A DNA stretch of 64,000 nucleotides from Deltaproteobacteria bacterium. GTDB taxonomy: Bacteria > Myxococcota > Kuafuiibacteriia > Kuafuiibacteriales > Kuafuiibacteriaceae. Location of the stretch: positions 44,590-108,589 of the forward strand of contig WYAZ01000081.1 in NCBI GenBank assembly GCA_011526105.1, written 5' to 3'. Under the pieces are notes generated by a model. It had not been told where the DNA came from, ran no database searches, and saw only the letters and a list, made by a program, of their open reading frames with translations. This document shows, piece by piece, positions 29,487 to 37,555 of the stretch (position 1 is the first letter of the stretch; each line of letters opens with the position of its first letter). Made by a program: the position numbers and the translations under genes.

Positions 29487-29681
29487 TCACTCCGAACGAA
29501 TGAACACCAAGAAGGCCATGGTGGGCCTCCTCGAACTCTCGCGCATCGCAAAGTGCAGTGACTCGAGTCGGTATCCGTCTCGGGTCCACTCGTTGAGCGC
29601 CGCTTCGAGCCGTTCGTCGGTGACCTCGGTGAGCTCGACGACCTTGTACGGTCCCGCGCGTTCGGCGTCTGTTTCGCTCAT
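29487..29681 (-). CDS. Small DUF4177-like protein
   Basis: A 64-aa protein with the pattern YKVVELTEVTDERLEAALNE, then WTRDGYRLESLHFAMRES, then a hydrophobic strand (TMAFLVFIR). This resembles the DUF4177-type fold, a small alpha/beta domain found widely in bacteria with no known activity. Its ATG overlaps the hemD stop (ATGA), so it is the last gene of the heme operon. A longer in-frame start at 29811 adds only shadow sequence of hemD. Confidence 0.65.
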   Translation of the reverse strand: MSETDAERAGPYKVVELTEVTDERLEAALNEWTRDGYRLESLHFAMRESSRRPTMAFLVFIRSE

Positions 29682-30469
29682 GGCTCTCCTTGTAGCGCGG
29701 AGGCGACCGCCTCGACGAGCCCTTCTTGCGTGGCCTCCTCGGGCAGGATGTCGACACGGATCCCCAAGCGCTGGGCGGTCGCGAGAGCCACCGGACCGAT
29801 GACCGCCACACGGGCCCGCTCGAGGTGACGCCGCGCCGTAGCTTCGGGGAGAATTCGAAGCCAGTTCTCGAGCGTCCGCCCCGAGAGAAAGCTCAAGACG
29901 TCGGCGTCTTCGAGGCGCGAGAGCATGTCCGGCCCCGGCGGCGTCGCCGTCTCGATGTGATACAGCGTCAGCGCCTCCACGTGAGCCCCGGCGCGGCGCA
30001 GCGCGTCTTGCAGGATCTCTCGCCCTTCCGCCGCCCTCGGGTAGAGAAAACGTCGACCGTGGAGGTCATCGTCGAAGCGGTCGCGAATGAGCGCCGCCAG
30101 AGCCTCGGCCCGATAGATACTTGGGCATTCCACGGAAGCCGCGGGCATGCGCTCGCGCACGAAGCTTCTGGTCTTCTCTCCCACCACGAAGAATCGCGCG
30201 CTCGCGAGCGAGGCACCCGAGCGCTCGGCTGCCTCGAAAAGCTGTTCCGCCGCGTGCTGGGACCCGAGCACGATCCCATCGAAGCTCGGAGCCGAAGCCA
30301 GCGTCGCATTGATCTCGGAGGTGGAGTTCACGGCGCGGATCTCAATGGTCGGCACGAGCAGGACCTCGGCCCCTTCGGCTTCGAACAGGGCGGCGAGCTT
30401 CGAACCATCTTCCGCGCTTCGCGTGACCACCACGACGCGGTCGCGCAGCCGCGGGCCCGGCGAGGTCAT
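29678..30469 (-). CDS. hemD: Uroporphyrinogen-III synthase
   Basis: A 263-aa enzyme that cyclises hydroxymethylbilane to uroporphyrinogen III. The family is divergent, and the call rests on a two-lobed pattern: N-terminal LRDRVVVVTRSAEDGSKLA, the glycine-containing DGIVLGSQHAAEQLF, LYHIETA, DVLSFLSGRTLENWL and VAVIGPVALATAQRLGI. It rests equally on its place, overlapping hemC upstream by 4 nt (ATGA) and a DUF4177-like gene downstream. No extra domain, such as a fused methyltransferase, is present. Confidence 0.88.
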   Translation of the reverse strand: MTSPGPRLRDRVVVVTRSAEDGSKLAALFEAEGAEVLLVPTIEIRAVNSTSEINATLASAPSFDGIVLGSQHAAEQLFEAAERSGASLASARFFVVGEKTRSFVRERMPAASVECPSIYRAEALAALIRDRFDDDLHGRRFLYPRAAEGREILQDALRRAGAHVEALTLYHIETATPPGPDMLSRLEDADVLSFLSGRTLENWLRILPEATARRHLERARVAVIGPVALATAQRLGIRVDILPEEATQEGLVEAVASALQGEP

Positions 30470-31389
30470 GGCGCGGCTTGCTCGAGGCTCTCCATGATGG
30501 CGTCGGCGCCACGGGAGAGCAGGTCCTCGGCGAGGCCCACCCCGATCTCGGCGGCCTTCTCGCGAGGCCCTCGTCTTTCGCCGCGGATGACTTCCCGCCC
30601 ATCGAGGCTCGCGACAAGGCCCGAGAGACGCACCTGGCCGTCCTCGAGGAAGGTATGAGCCGCGATGGGCACCTGGCAGCCCCCCTCGAGCCGGTGAAGG
30701 AACGCCCGCTCAGCCAGCGCGGAGACACGAGCATCTGGGTCATCGAGACGGCGGACCAGCTTGTTGGTGTCCTCGTCATCGATCCGGGTCTCGACGCCCA
30801 GGATGCCCTGGCCGATGGCGGGCAGGCTCAGCTCCACTGGGAGGACCTGGGAGGCGAGATGCGCGAGCTCGAGCCGGAGGAGCCCCGCGTACGCGAGCAC
30901 GGTCGCATCCATGCCTTCGTCCTTCATTCGCCGAAGGCGCGTCTGCACGTTGCCGCGGATGGGCACGATCTGGAGATCGGGCCGGTGCGCCAGCATCTGT
31001 GCGGCACGGCGCAAAGAAGAGGTCCCGACCTTGGCGCTCTTGGGCAAGGTCTCGAACTGGAAGCCGCGCTCGGATACGAGCGCGTCACGGGGGTCCTCGC
31101 GTTTCGGATAGGCGCAGATGGCGAGCTCGGCCGGAAGCTTCGTGGGCATGTCCTTGAGCGAGTGGACCGCGATCTGTGCGGAGCCTTCGAGCAGCGCCTC
31201 CTCGATCTCTTTGACGAAAAGGTCCTTGCCGCCGACCTTCGAGAGCGCCTGGTCGAGGATCTTGTCCCCTTTGGTCAAGCGCTTCTCGAGTTCGATGGTG
31301 AGGCTTGGCTCCAACACCAGGAGCTCGGACCGAACGTGCTCGGCCTGCCAGAGCGCCAGCGGGCTCTGCCGGGTGGCGATCTTGAGCAT
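30466..31389 (-). CDS. hemC: Porphobilinogen deaminase (hydroxymethylbilane synthase)
   Basis: A 307-aa enzyme that links four porphobilinogens. It starts at ATG 31389 (MLKIATRQSPLALWQAEHV), which overlaps the hemA stop (TGATG). It shows KDLFVKEIEEALL, HSLKDMPTKLP, GTSSLRRAAQ, the RGNVQTRLRR substrate-binding arginines and EGGCQVPIAA, where Cys238 binds the dipyrromethane cofactor. The length fits the family (about 310). Part of the hemA-hemC-hemD operon. Confidence 0.94.
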   Translation of the reverse strand: MLKIATRQSPLALWQAEHVRSELLVLEPSLTIELEKRLTKGDKILDQALSKVGGKDLFVKEIEEALLEGSAQIAVHSLKDMPTKLPAELAICAYPKREDPRDALVSERGFQFETLPKSAKVGTSSLRRAAQMLAHRPDLQIVPIRGNVQTRLRRMKDEGMDATVLAYAGLLRLELAHLASQVLPVELSLPAIGQGILGVETRIDDEDTNKLVRRLDDPDARVSALAERAFLHRLEGGCQVPIAAHTFLEDGQVRLSGLVASLDGREVIRGERRGPREKAAEIGVGLAEDLLSRGADAIMESLEQAAP

Positions 31390-32747
31390 CAGGTTCCGCC
31401 TTGCCCTTGGCCGCGATCGCGATCGATGGGGACCACGTTGTCCTGCTCTTCCTTCGCGGGAGGAGCCTCCTCCGAGGACGGGATCTCGAGTTCGAAGAGC
31501 ACGCGAAGCAGCTCGACGATATGCGCGGGGTCGCCTTCGGCACCTTCGGCTTTGAGCGTGGTGAGCACGGGATGAAGGAGCTTGTTGACCACGCCTTCGG
31601 CCATTCGCCGGATCGATTGTTCGACCTTGGGGTCCGAGACCTTCAAGAGACCGAGCGTCCGCTCCGCTTCTGCCTCGGCCAGGCTGATGGCTTTGCCGCG
31701 GAGCGCCTTGATGACCGGCACCACCTGCTGGGAACGCGTCCATCGAACGAAGCTCGTGAGCTCTTCCCCGACGATCCGTTCCGCGTCAGCCGCTTCCTTG
31801 GTGCGCGTGCTTCGGTTCTGCTCGACGACCCCCTGCAGATCGTCCACGTCGTAGACGAACACCTGCTCGAGCTCACCCACTTTGGGATCGATGTCGCGAG
31901 GCACCGCGAGATCCACGAACAAGATGGGGCGGTAACGGCGGCTTCGGATCACCTTTGCCATCAGGCGCTTCTCGACCACGAAGCCCGGCGCCGCGGTCGA
32001 GGAGATCACGATGTCCGCCTTCTGAAGCAGCACCTCGAGGTCTTGTAGGCTGGAGGCGGTCCCCCCGATCTCCTGGGCCAACTCCGTGGCCCGCTCGATC
32101 GAGCGATTCGCCACGCGGATCTCAGCCACCCCCAGGTTCTTGAGGTGCTTGGCCGCGAGCGCTGACATCTTACCCGCGCCAACGACGAGCACGGACTTGC
32201 CGGCGACGCTCTGGAAGATCTCGCGGGCGAGTTCGACCGCGGCGAAGCTCATGGAAACGGCGTTCTCGGCGATGCCGGTCTCGGTGCGAACACGCTTGGC
32301 GACCAGGAAGGCACGGGGGAACACTCGACTCAGCGTGCTGCCCGCAGAGCCCGCCTTTTGAGCGGCGACAAAAGCCGCTTTGACCTGACCCAGGATCTGC
32401 GGCTCGCCGAGCACCATCGAGTCGAGGGATGAAGCGACACGGAAGAGATGCCGCAAGCCCTCGATGCCCTCGTGCTGATACATGTGCGGGTCCACGTCGA
32501 CGATGCGCATGCCGGAAGCACTCTGGATGAAGCCGCGCAGTTCCCGCCCGAGGGCGGCCGGCTCCCCCTCGCCCGCCAGGTAGAACTCGACGCGGTTGCA
32601 GGTGGAGACGATGCAGGCCTCTTGTACCAGCGGGCGGGCACGGAGCTGCGCGAGCGCGACCTCGAGGTTGCTGGTCGCGTGCGCGAGCTTCTCGCGGAGC
32701 TCGATGGGCGCAGTCCGGTGAGAGACCCCGGCGCTCAGAAACCTCAA
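31389..32747 (-). CDS. hemA: Glutamyl-tRNA reductase
   Basis: A 452-aa NADPH-dependent enzyme that begins tetrapyrrole synthesis by reducing Glu-tRNA to glutamate-1-semialdehyde. GVSHRTAPIELREKL is followed by the nucleophile region STCNRVEFYL (Cys50), then GEPQILGQVK, a Rossmann segment (VLVVGAGKMSALAAKHL) and the C-terminal dimerisation helices. I placed the start at TTG 32747, which overlaps the upstream ccsA-like stop (TTGA); the frame continues open upstream but without family similarity. The tail ends in a polar GQGQGGT stretch. Confidence 0.92.
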   Translation of the reverse strand: MRFLSAGVSHRTAPIELREKLAHATSNLEVALAQLRARPLVQEACIVSTCNRVEFYLAGEGEPAALGRELRGFIQSASGMRIVDVDPHMYQHEGIEGLRHLFRVASSLDSMVLGEPQILGQVKAAFVAAQKAGSAGSTLSRVFPRAFLVAKRVRTETGIAENAVSMSFAAVELAREIFQSVAGKSVLVVGAGKMSALAAKHLKNLGVAEIRVANRSIERATELAQEIGGTASSLQDLEVLLQKADIVISSTAAPGFVVEKRLMAKVIRSRRYRPILFVDLAVPRDIDPKVGELEQVFVYDVDDLQGVVEQNRSTRTKEAADAERIVGEELTSFVRWTRSQQVVPVIKALRGKAISLAEAEAERTLGLLKVSDPKVEQSIRRMAEGVVNKLLHPVLTTLKAEGAEGDPAHIVELLRVLFELEIPSSEEAPPAKEEQDNVVPIDRDRGQGQGGT

Positions 32748-33577
32748 GAGACGTAGTCCTTTCCGTGGGTGCCCACGCCGGCGAGGCCGAGACCGATGAA
32801 GGCCACGAGGAGCGCGATGACTCCGAGGACGGTGAGGATGGCCGCCTTTCGGCCGCGCCACCCGACCATGATGCGCGCGTGAAGCATGAGAGCGTAGAGG
32901 AGCCAGACCAGGGCAGAAACCGTGTTCCTGGGATCCCAAGTCCAGTAGGAGCCCCAGACCTCGCGGCCGTACAGCGAGCCGGACAGGAGGCCCAGCGTCA
33001 TGAGCGGGAAGCCCCACTGGATCAGTCGGAGTCCGACGCGATCGAGCACTTCGAGCGAGGGCAGGTTGTGGAGGCCCGTGGTCGGCGTCGCCAGCTGCTT
33101 TCGCTTGAGGCGACCCTCCTGGACTAAGTAAACGATCGAGACCACGCCCGCGATGGCGAAGGTCGCATCGCCGAGCAGAGCGAGTCCGATGTGGACATAG
33201 AGCCAGGCCGAACGCAGGTGCGGTTGGATCGTCGAGCTGTGCGGGTCAAAGAAGGATGCGAGCAGCACCAGAACCGCCACCATGGGCGCGGTGAAGGAGA
33301 GCACCTGCGGGACCCCGCCGCGCGTGGCGACCGCGAGAGCGAGGGCGCACGCGAGCAGTCCAAAGCCCGAGAGTCCGTCGTGGATGCCAACGACCGGAAA
33401 ACTGCCGAGTTCGACGGCGCGGAGGGTGAGTGCCCCGAGGTGTAGCGTCATGGCGAGCCCCACCGCGACGAACCCCGTTCGTGCTCGACCTTCTTTGGGA
33501 CGTAGGGCCCCGAGCAGAGCCCGACCCGCACCCAACAGGTAGAACAGCGCCGCGATGCGGAGGACCAGGGGCTCCAT
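32744..33577 (-). CDS. Cytochrome c assembly protein, CcsA/HemX-like
   Basis: A 277-aa integral membrane protein with about eight hydrophobic segments. The tryptophan-rich WGSYWTWDPRNT motif, flanked by conserved histidines (LYVHIGLALLG, MLHARIMVG), identifies the CcmC/CcsA heme-handling family. Next to hemA in many bacteria this protein is called HemX, which affects GluTR level or cytochrome c maturation. It overlaps hemA by 4 nt and is preceded by a 119-aa gene. Confidence 0.88.
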   Translation of the reverse strand: MEPLVLRIAALFYLLGAGRALLGALRPKEGRARTGFVAVGLAMTLHLGALTLRAVELGSFPVVGIHDGLSGFGLLACALALAVATRGGVPQVLSFTAPMVAVLVLLASFFDPHSSTIQPHLRSAWLYVHIGLALLGDATFAIAGVVSIVYLVQEGRLKRKQLATPTTGLHNLPSLEVLDRVGLRLIQWGFPLMTLGLLSGSLYGREVWGSYWTWDPRNTVSALVWLLYALMLHARIMVGWRGRKAAILTVLGVIALLVAFIGLGLAGVGTHGKDYVS

Positions 33578-33585
33578 AGGACCTC

Positions 33586-33945
33586 TCAGCCACCTTCTGC
33601 GGTGAGGTCGGCGGCGAGCTCAGACGGGCTCCGTGCTCGGCTGCGTCTACGGGTCGCGATGTACCCGGCGCGTACCTCGAATGCGATCTGTCCAAAGACC
33701 ACGGACTCCCCGAGAAGCTCCCCCTCGAGGTCGAGGATCTGTCGCTCCGAGAGGACCTTTCCGAGCAGCATCGAGTCCCCGGAACCGCCCACGATCGATA
33801 GAAAACGCACCGCCGGCTCCAGGTCATAGGATCGTCGGAAGGCGGTCAGGGTCACTTTCGACCCATCGAAGTCGACCTTCTGGGACTCGAGCCAGGCCTC
33901 GAGCGTGGCCTGTGCGATGAACATCTTGTTGTGCAGCTTCGCCAT
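33586..33945 (-). CDS. Conserved protein of unknown function
   Basis: A 119-aa protein, [20 protein letters not shown] at the start, then [20 protein letters not shown] and [20 protein letters not shown]. It appears to be a soluble alpha/beta protein ending in an Arg/Ser-rich tail. No family is recognised. It is the first gene of the heme operon, 8 nt upstream of the ccsA-like gene, and divergent from thioredoxin. Confidence 0.6.
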   Translation of the reverse strand: MAKLHNKMFIAQATLEAWLESQKVDFDGSKVTLTAFRRSYDLEPAVRFLSIVGGSGDSMLLGKVLSERQILDLEGELLGESVVFGQIAFEVRAGYIATRRRSRARSPSELAADLTAEGG

Positions 33946-34045
33946 GCAGAACCGCCAGGATTATAAGGTCTTCTCCCTCGGAAAGCGAAAAGCCAGGAAG
34001 GCTAGAGACGGCCCGCCCGCTCATTTGCTACAAGTGAGGTCCCAT

Positions 34046-34375
34046 ATGGCTGCAGAGAACCTAAAGAACTTCCAAGACAGCGACTTCGACGCGGAGGTCC
34101 TGAACTCCGAAGTGCCCGTCCTCGTCGACTTCTGGGCGCCCTGGTGCGCGCCTTGCCGGGCCATCGCCCCGGCGGTGGAGGAGCTCGCAGCGAGCTACGC
34201 GGGCAAGGTGAAGGTCGGCAAGATGAACGTCGACGACAACCAAGCCACGCCCGCCCGCTACGGCGTCCGCGGCATCCCCACCCTCATCCTGTTCAAGAAC
34301 GGCCAGGCCGTCGATCAGGTGGTGGGCGGCGTGCCCAAGGCGCGCATCGAAGACATGATCAAGGGCGCGGTCTAA
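34046..34375 (+). CDS. trxA: Thioredoxin
   Basis: A 109-aa thioredoxin, the same length as E. coli TrxA. The fold is complete: [20 protein letters not shown], active site WCAPC at residues 33-37, cis-Pro loop [11 protein letters not shown] and a C-terminal helix. The usual active site is WCGPC; Ala35 replaces Gly, a variant known in some thioredoxins that may shift redox potential. I chose ATG 34046, with GAGGT about 8 nt upstream; earlier in-frame starts add nonsense. Confidence 0.92.
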   Translation: MAAENLKNFQDSDFDAEVLNSEVPVLVDFWAPWCAPCRAIAPAVEELAASYAGKVKVGKMNVDDNQATPARYGVRGIPTLILFKNGQAVDQVVGGVPKARIEDMIKGAV

Positions 34376-34385
34376 GCGCCTCGCT

Positions 34386-36725
34386 CTAGAGCGAACCCAA
34401 AATCCGCTCGGCGTCGGAGGCGAAGGGCAGCGTCTTGCCCGCGCTCACGTACTTGCCGCAGAAGCCTTTGGCCTTGTCGCGGTCCGAGGTCTTCGCGAAC
34501 GCCGAACACGCTCGGTACATTGCCTCGACGGAGCCCTTCTCGGCCGCGGACGCGTAGGCGTTGCCGGCGGTGCCAAACTCGCCTTTGTCTTCCATCACGC
34601 GCCCGTAGGACAGAAGCACTTCGGCCTGCTCGGTGCCGGGCACGCTGGTGCTCTCGTTGACCGCCTTGCCGAGGATCTCTTCGGCCTTGGCGCGGTTGCC
34701 TTCCGCCCGATACAGCTCACCCAGCTCGCGCTGCGCCATGACCGCCCCATTGCTCCAGCCGAGGACTTCCTGCAAGAAGGCCTCGACGCCCGGGCTCTTC
34801 GAGGCACGTAGGGCGCGCGCCTTTGCGATCGCGACCTGGAGATTCCTGGGTTTGGCGGCCGCGAGTTCTTCGATGCGCTTGAGGGCCCCGGAGACATTTC
34901 CGGTCGCGATCTCGGCCTCCGCGAGAGCCAAAAGGAACGCGATTCGTCCCGGCTCGATCTGGACCGCCTGTTTGAGCGGGCCAAGCGCCTCGCTAGCGCG
35001 GCCCACCTTGAGGAGCCACGCGCCCAGACCATACGGGAAGTCGGCGTTGTTGGGGTCGATGCGGAGTGCGCCCTCGTAGGCTTCGTTCGCCCTCGCCTCC
35101 TGACCGTCGAAGCGCAGCGCCTCGCTGCGCGCGTAGAAGATGAGCGCTTGATCCGGCGGAGAGACCTCCTTGGGATTGTCACGAGCAAACTTCTCGAAGG
35201 CCATGACGTCCGCCCCTGCGCCGTCCATGTCGCCCCGCCGAATGCGAACCAAGGCGCGACCCGCGAGGGCGCCCAAGTGGTCCTTGGAGCTCTGGAGCGC
35301 GCGACCGAACTCGCGGTTGGCGGCCCCGAGATCACCCGCTCGAAGCTTGGCGCGCGCGAGCCACACCTTCGCGCGAACGCTCATCGGCATCTGTTGCGTG
35401 ACCTCGTTGAGCAGGTCCACCGCGGAGTCGTAGTTGCCGAGGTTGGTCTCGATGATGCCGAGCACGAGGTTTGCGTCCGAGGGCGGTCCGTTCCTTTCTT
35501 GGACGTTCTTGACGAAGGGCGAGACCGCCTCGAAGGCCTTCTGGGCGGCGGCGACACGATCGTTGCCTTGGTACAACAGATAGATGCCCTCGGCGGCCAC
35601 GGTGTGAGAGACCCCCGATGCGTACTTCTTGGCATCCCCGAGGACTTCCTCGAGTTCCTTCAGCCGATCGTTGTCTTTGTGCTCGGCCCACAAGATGGCG
35701 AGCGCGTGCGCGTAGCGCCCCAGCGTGAGCTTGTGCTTGCTGCTGTAGTCCTTGATGATGTCGCGGTATCGACTCGCAGCACCCTTGTAGCCGGCGTAGG
35801 TGTCTTGTTCGAAGAGCGGTCGGGCCTCTTGGCTCAGGCGATCGATGCCTTCCGTGACGCGTTTCTTGTTGAGCGCGTAGCCCACCCCGATGACGAGCAG
35901 GACGAAGCATGTGGCGGCGAGCGCGAGCGTGGTGCGAGCACTCCCGCCCGGCTTGGGTTTGGAGGCAGCCACCTTCTCGGCCATGGCCTCGAGTTCTTCT
36001 TCACCTTCGAGGCGCCCGCGCTGCGGAAAGCCGACGGCGCCCGAGGGTCCTCGCATCATCGGGACGGCCCCGGGGAAAGAGCCGGAGATCTGCGATGCAG
36101 GCCGCCCGGTGACGGGATCGAGCGCCGCGCTGGGGCCCCGCGGCATGGGCGGTGGGCCACCCGGCTGACCGGCCATCGACGCCGCACGCATGGCCATGGC
36201 CTCCGGGTACGGGTTCATGGGCATGACGGCGGAGCCGGTGCGGACGAGCTGCGGAGGTGGCGTAGGGTCGTCGACCGGCTCGGGGTAGATGACCCCCTTC
36301 TCCTTGAGAAGCTCGGTCCATTCCTCGACGTTGGGATCGAGGTCGATCGCCTTCTTGAGGTCCTCGATGCCACCCTTGTCGTCGCCGGAGAGGATTCGAA
36401 CTTTGCCACGCTCAGCGTGGGCCGCCGCGCTGCCGGCGTTTCCGCTCACGACGTCGTCCATCTCCTGCAGCGCGCGGGAGACCTTGTTCTGATTGATGTA
36501 CACGCGCGCGAGCTGGCCGTGGGCCTCGACCTCTTCCGGTCGGGCCTTGATCCGCTTCTTGCAGACCACCATGGCCTCCATGAAGCGTCGCTGCTCCAGG
36601 TACGCATCGACGAGGGGGAAGAACGCGGTCGAGCTGGCATCCTGAGCGAGGGCCAGCTCTAGTTCCGTCACCGACGAACTCTTCCATTGATCGCGGCTCA
36701 GATGAGATCCTCCTCGTAGCTTCAT
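34386..36725 (-). CDS. Large TPR protein with one membrane segment
   Basis: A 779-aa protein from ATG 36725. The N-terminal 150 residues hold TPR-like repeats (AYLEQRRFMEAMVVCKKRIK, HGQLARVYINQNKVSRALQE). Residues 165-255 are a disordered Pro/Gly/Met-rich linker. A transmembrane helix follows at about 261-285 (TLALAATCFVLLVIGVGYAL), then more than ten TPR units to the C-terminus (for example ADFPYGLGAWLLKVGRASEA). TPRs on both sides of the membrane suggest a scaffold bridging cytoplasm and periplasm. Partner unknown. It is convergent with trxA, 11 nt apart, with a palindrome (TCGCTCTAGAGCGA) in the gap that contains its stop codon. Confidence 0.75.
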   Translation of the reverse strand: MKLRGGSHLSRDQWKSSSVTELELALAQDASSTAFFPLVDAYLEQRRFMEAMVVCKKRIKARPEEVEAHGQLARVYINQNKVSRALQEMDDVVSGNAGSAAAHAERGKVRILSGDDKGGIEDLKKAIDLDPNVEEWTELLKEKGVIYPEPVDDPTPPPQLVRTGSAVMPMNPYPEAMAMRAASMAGQPGGPPPMPRGPSAALDPVTGRPASQISGSFPGAVPMMRGPSGAVGFPQRGRLEGEEELEAMAEKVAASKPKPGGSARTTLALAATCFVLLVIGVGYALNKKRVTEGIDRLSQEARPLFEQDTYAGYKGAASRYRDIIKDYSSKHKLTLGRYAHALAILWAEHKDNDRLKELEEVLGDAKKYASGVSHTVAAEGIYLLYQGNDRVAAAQKAFEAVSPFVKNVQERNGPPSDANLVLGIIETNLGNYDSAVDLLNEVTQQMPMSVRAKVWLARAKLRAGDLGAANREFGRALQSSKDHLGALAGRALVRIRRGDMDGAGADVMAFEKFARDNPKEVSPPDQALIFYARSEALRFDGQEARANEAYEGALRIDPNNADFPYGLGAWLLKVGRASEALGPLKQAVQIEPGRIAFLLALAEAEIATGNVSGALKRIEELAAAKPRNLQVAIAKARALRASKSPGVEAFLQEVLGWSNGAVMAQRELGELYRAEGNRAKAEEILGKAVNESTSVPGTEQAEVLLSYGRVMEDKGEFGTAGNAYASAAEKGSVEAMYRACSAFAKTSDRDKAKGFCGKYVSAGKTLPFASDAERILGSL

Positions 36726-36864
36726 GGCCAGAGGCCCTCTCGGCAGGGAGCCTGACTCCGAGCCGAACGCCTCACCGGATGCCATGTGCTACGGAACTAT
36801 CACCCGAAAAGAGGCAGGTCAAAATGGCCCAACCGCCAGGAAGTGCCCGGGAAGCGAATTTCCC

Positions 36865-36892
36865 TTGCCAGGTGCGGGTGCTTTGCTTAGAC
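36865..36892 (+). promoter_or_regulatory. Candidate tRNA promoter
   Basis: TTGCCA at 36865-36870 and TTAGAC at 36887-36892 are separated by 16 nt and lie 17 nt upstream of the mature tRNA-Ala 5' end. Confidence 0.3.
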
Positions 36893-36908
36893 GACACGGA
36901 CAGCCTTC

Positions 36909-36981
36909 GGGGAAGTAGCTCAGTTGGGAGAGCGCTGCGTTCGCAATGCAGAGGTCGAGGGTTCGATCCCCTTCTTCTCCA
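36909..36981 (+). tRNA. tRNA-Ala (anticodon CGC)
   Basis: A complete 73-nt cloverleaf. The acceptor stem is GGGGAAG (36909-36915) with CTTCTCC (36974-36980) and one G-T pair; the discriminator A is at 36981. The D stem is GCTC/GAGC. The anticodon stem CTGCG/TGCAG encloses TTCGCAA, so the anticodon is CGC (36942-36944), reading GCG. The T stem GAGGG/CCCTT carries the TTCGATC loop. The 3' CCA is not encoded (AG follows) and must be added by a CCA enzyme. Confidence 0.97.
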
Positions 36982-37002
36982 AGTTTCGACCGTTCCAGCC
37001 CT

Positions 37003-37197
37003 ATGAAAGCCCCCGCCAAGCCCACCTCGGAGGCCACGGCCACGCAGTTCGACTACGTCCGCTTGGCGACCGAGGCCACCGCCCAAATCACCGCGGCGAT
37101 GGTCCAGGTGACCCAAGAAAAGAACCCGGCGAAGATCGGCGAAGCGTTTAAGGCCATCTATAAGGGCATTCACGAAGTCATCGCGAAGTCGGGCTGA
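37003..37197 (+). CDS. Small conserved protein, unknown
   Basis: A 64-aa protein from ATG 37003, 21 nt after the tRNA. It reads MKAPAKPTSEATATQFDYVR followed by two helices (LATEATAQITAAMVQVTQEK and GEAFKAIYKGIHEVIAKSG). The amphipathic pattern suggests a small helical bundle, perhaps binding a partner. I recall similar short proteins in myxobacteria but no function. It overlaps the end of the convergent ComEA-like gene by 20 nt. Confidence 0.55.
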   Translation: MKAPAKPTSEATATQFDYVRLATEATAQITAAMVQVTQEKNPAKIGEAFKAIYKGIHEVIAKSG

Positions 37198-37555
37198 GCC
37201 GATCCGAACGGGCGGGTGCGATATCCGCGTACCGCTGCAACGTTTCGAGCCGCCTCGGGCCCATGCCTGGAACCGCCCGCACGTCCGCCCAGCTCTCGAG
37301 TCTGCCTGCTTCTCGCGCTTCGATCAGGCGGCGAGAGAGCGAAGGCCCCAAGCCGGGGACCGATCTCAGCGCGAGCGCGTCGGCGCGGCGCAGATCCATC
37401 TTCCGTCCGCCGAGTCGCGCGTCGAGCTCGTCCCCGGCCGCGTTGGGTAGAGCGCGAACTGCGGTGGAGGCCCTCGTGTGTCGCTCCCGCTCCGCGAGCA
37501 AGCCCATGCCGAGGAGCACGACGGCGAAGAGCACGGCCGCCTTGGGCGACTTCAC
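37178..37555 (-). CDS. ComEA-like helix-hairpin-helix protein
   Basis: A 125-aa protein starting at GTG 37555, overlapping the lysC stop (GTGA). It has an N-terminal signal or anchor (AAVLFAVVLLGMGLLA) and then a helix-hairpin-helix DNA-binding region with two hairpins, SVPGLGPSLSRRLIEAR and AVPGMGPRRLETLQRY. This is the ComEA architecture; such proteins bind DNA in the periplasm during natural transformation, although many short homologues have unknown roles. No other competence gene is in the window. Confidence 0.75.
   Translation of the reverse strand: MKSPKAAVLFAVVLLGMGLLAERERHTRASTAVRALPNAAGDELDARLGGRKMDLRRADALALRSVPGLGPSLSRRLIEAREAGRLESWADVRAVPGMGPRRLETLQRYADIAPARSDRLSPTSR

Noticed and set aside
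29678..30469. hemD as part of the microcompartment system
   Set aside because: It is on the opposite strand and convergent with the BMC operon; it overlaps hemC and belongs to heme synthesis.
37178..37555. Competence locus
   Set aside because: Only a short ComEA-like protein is present, with no comEC, pilus or DprA genes in the window, so no system is claimed.
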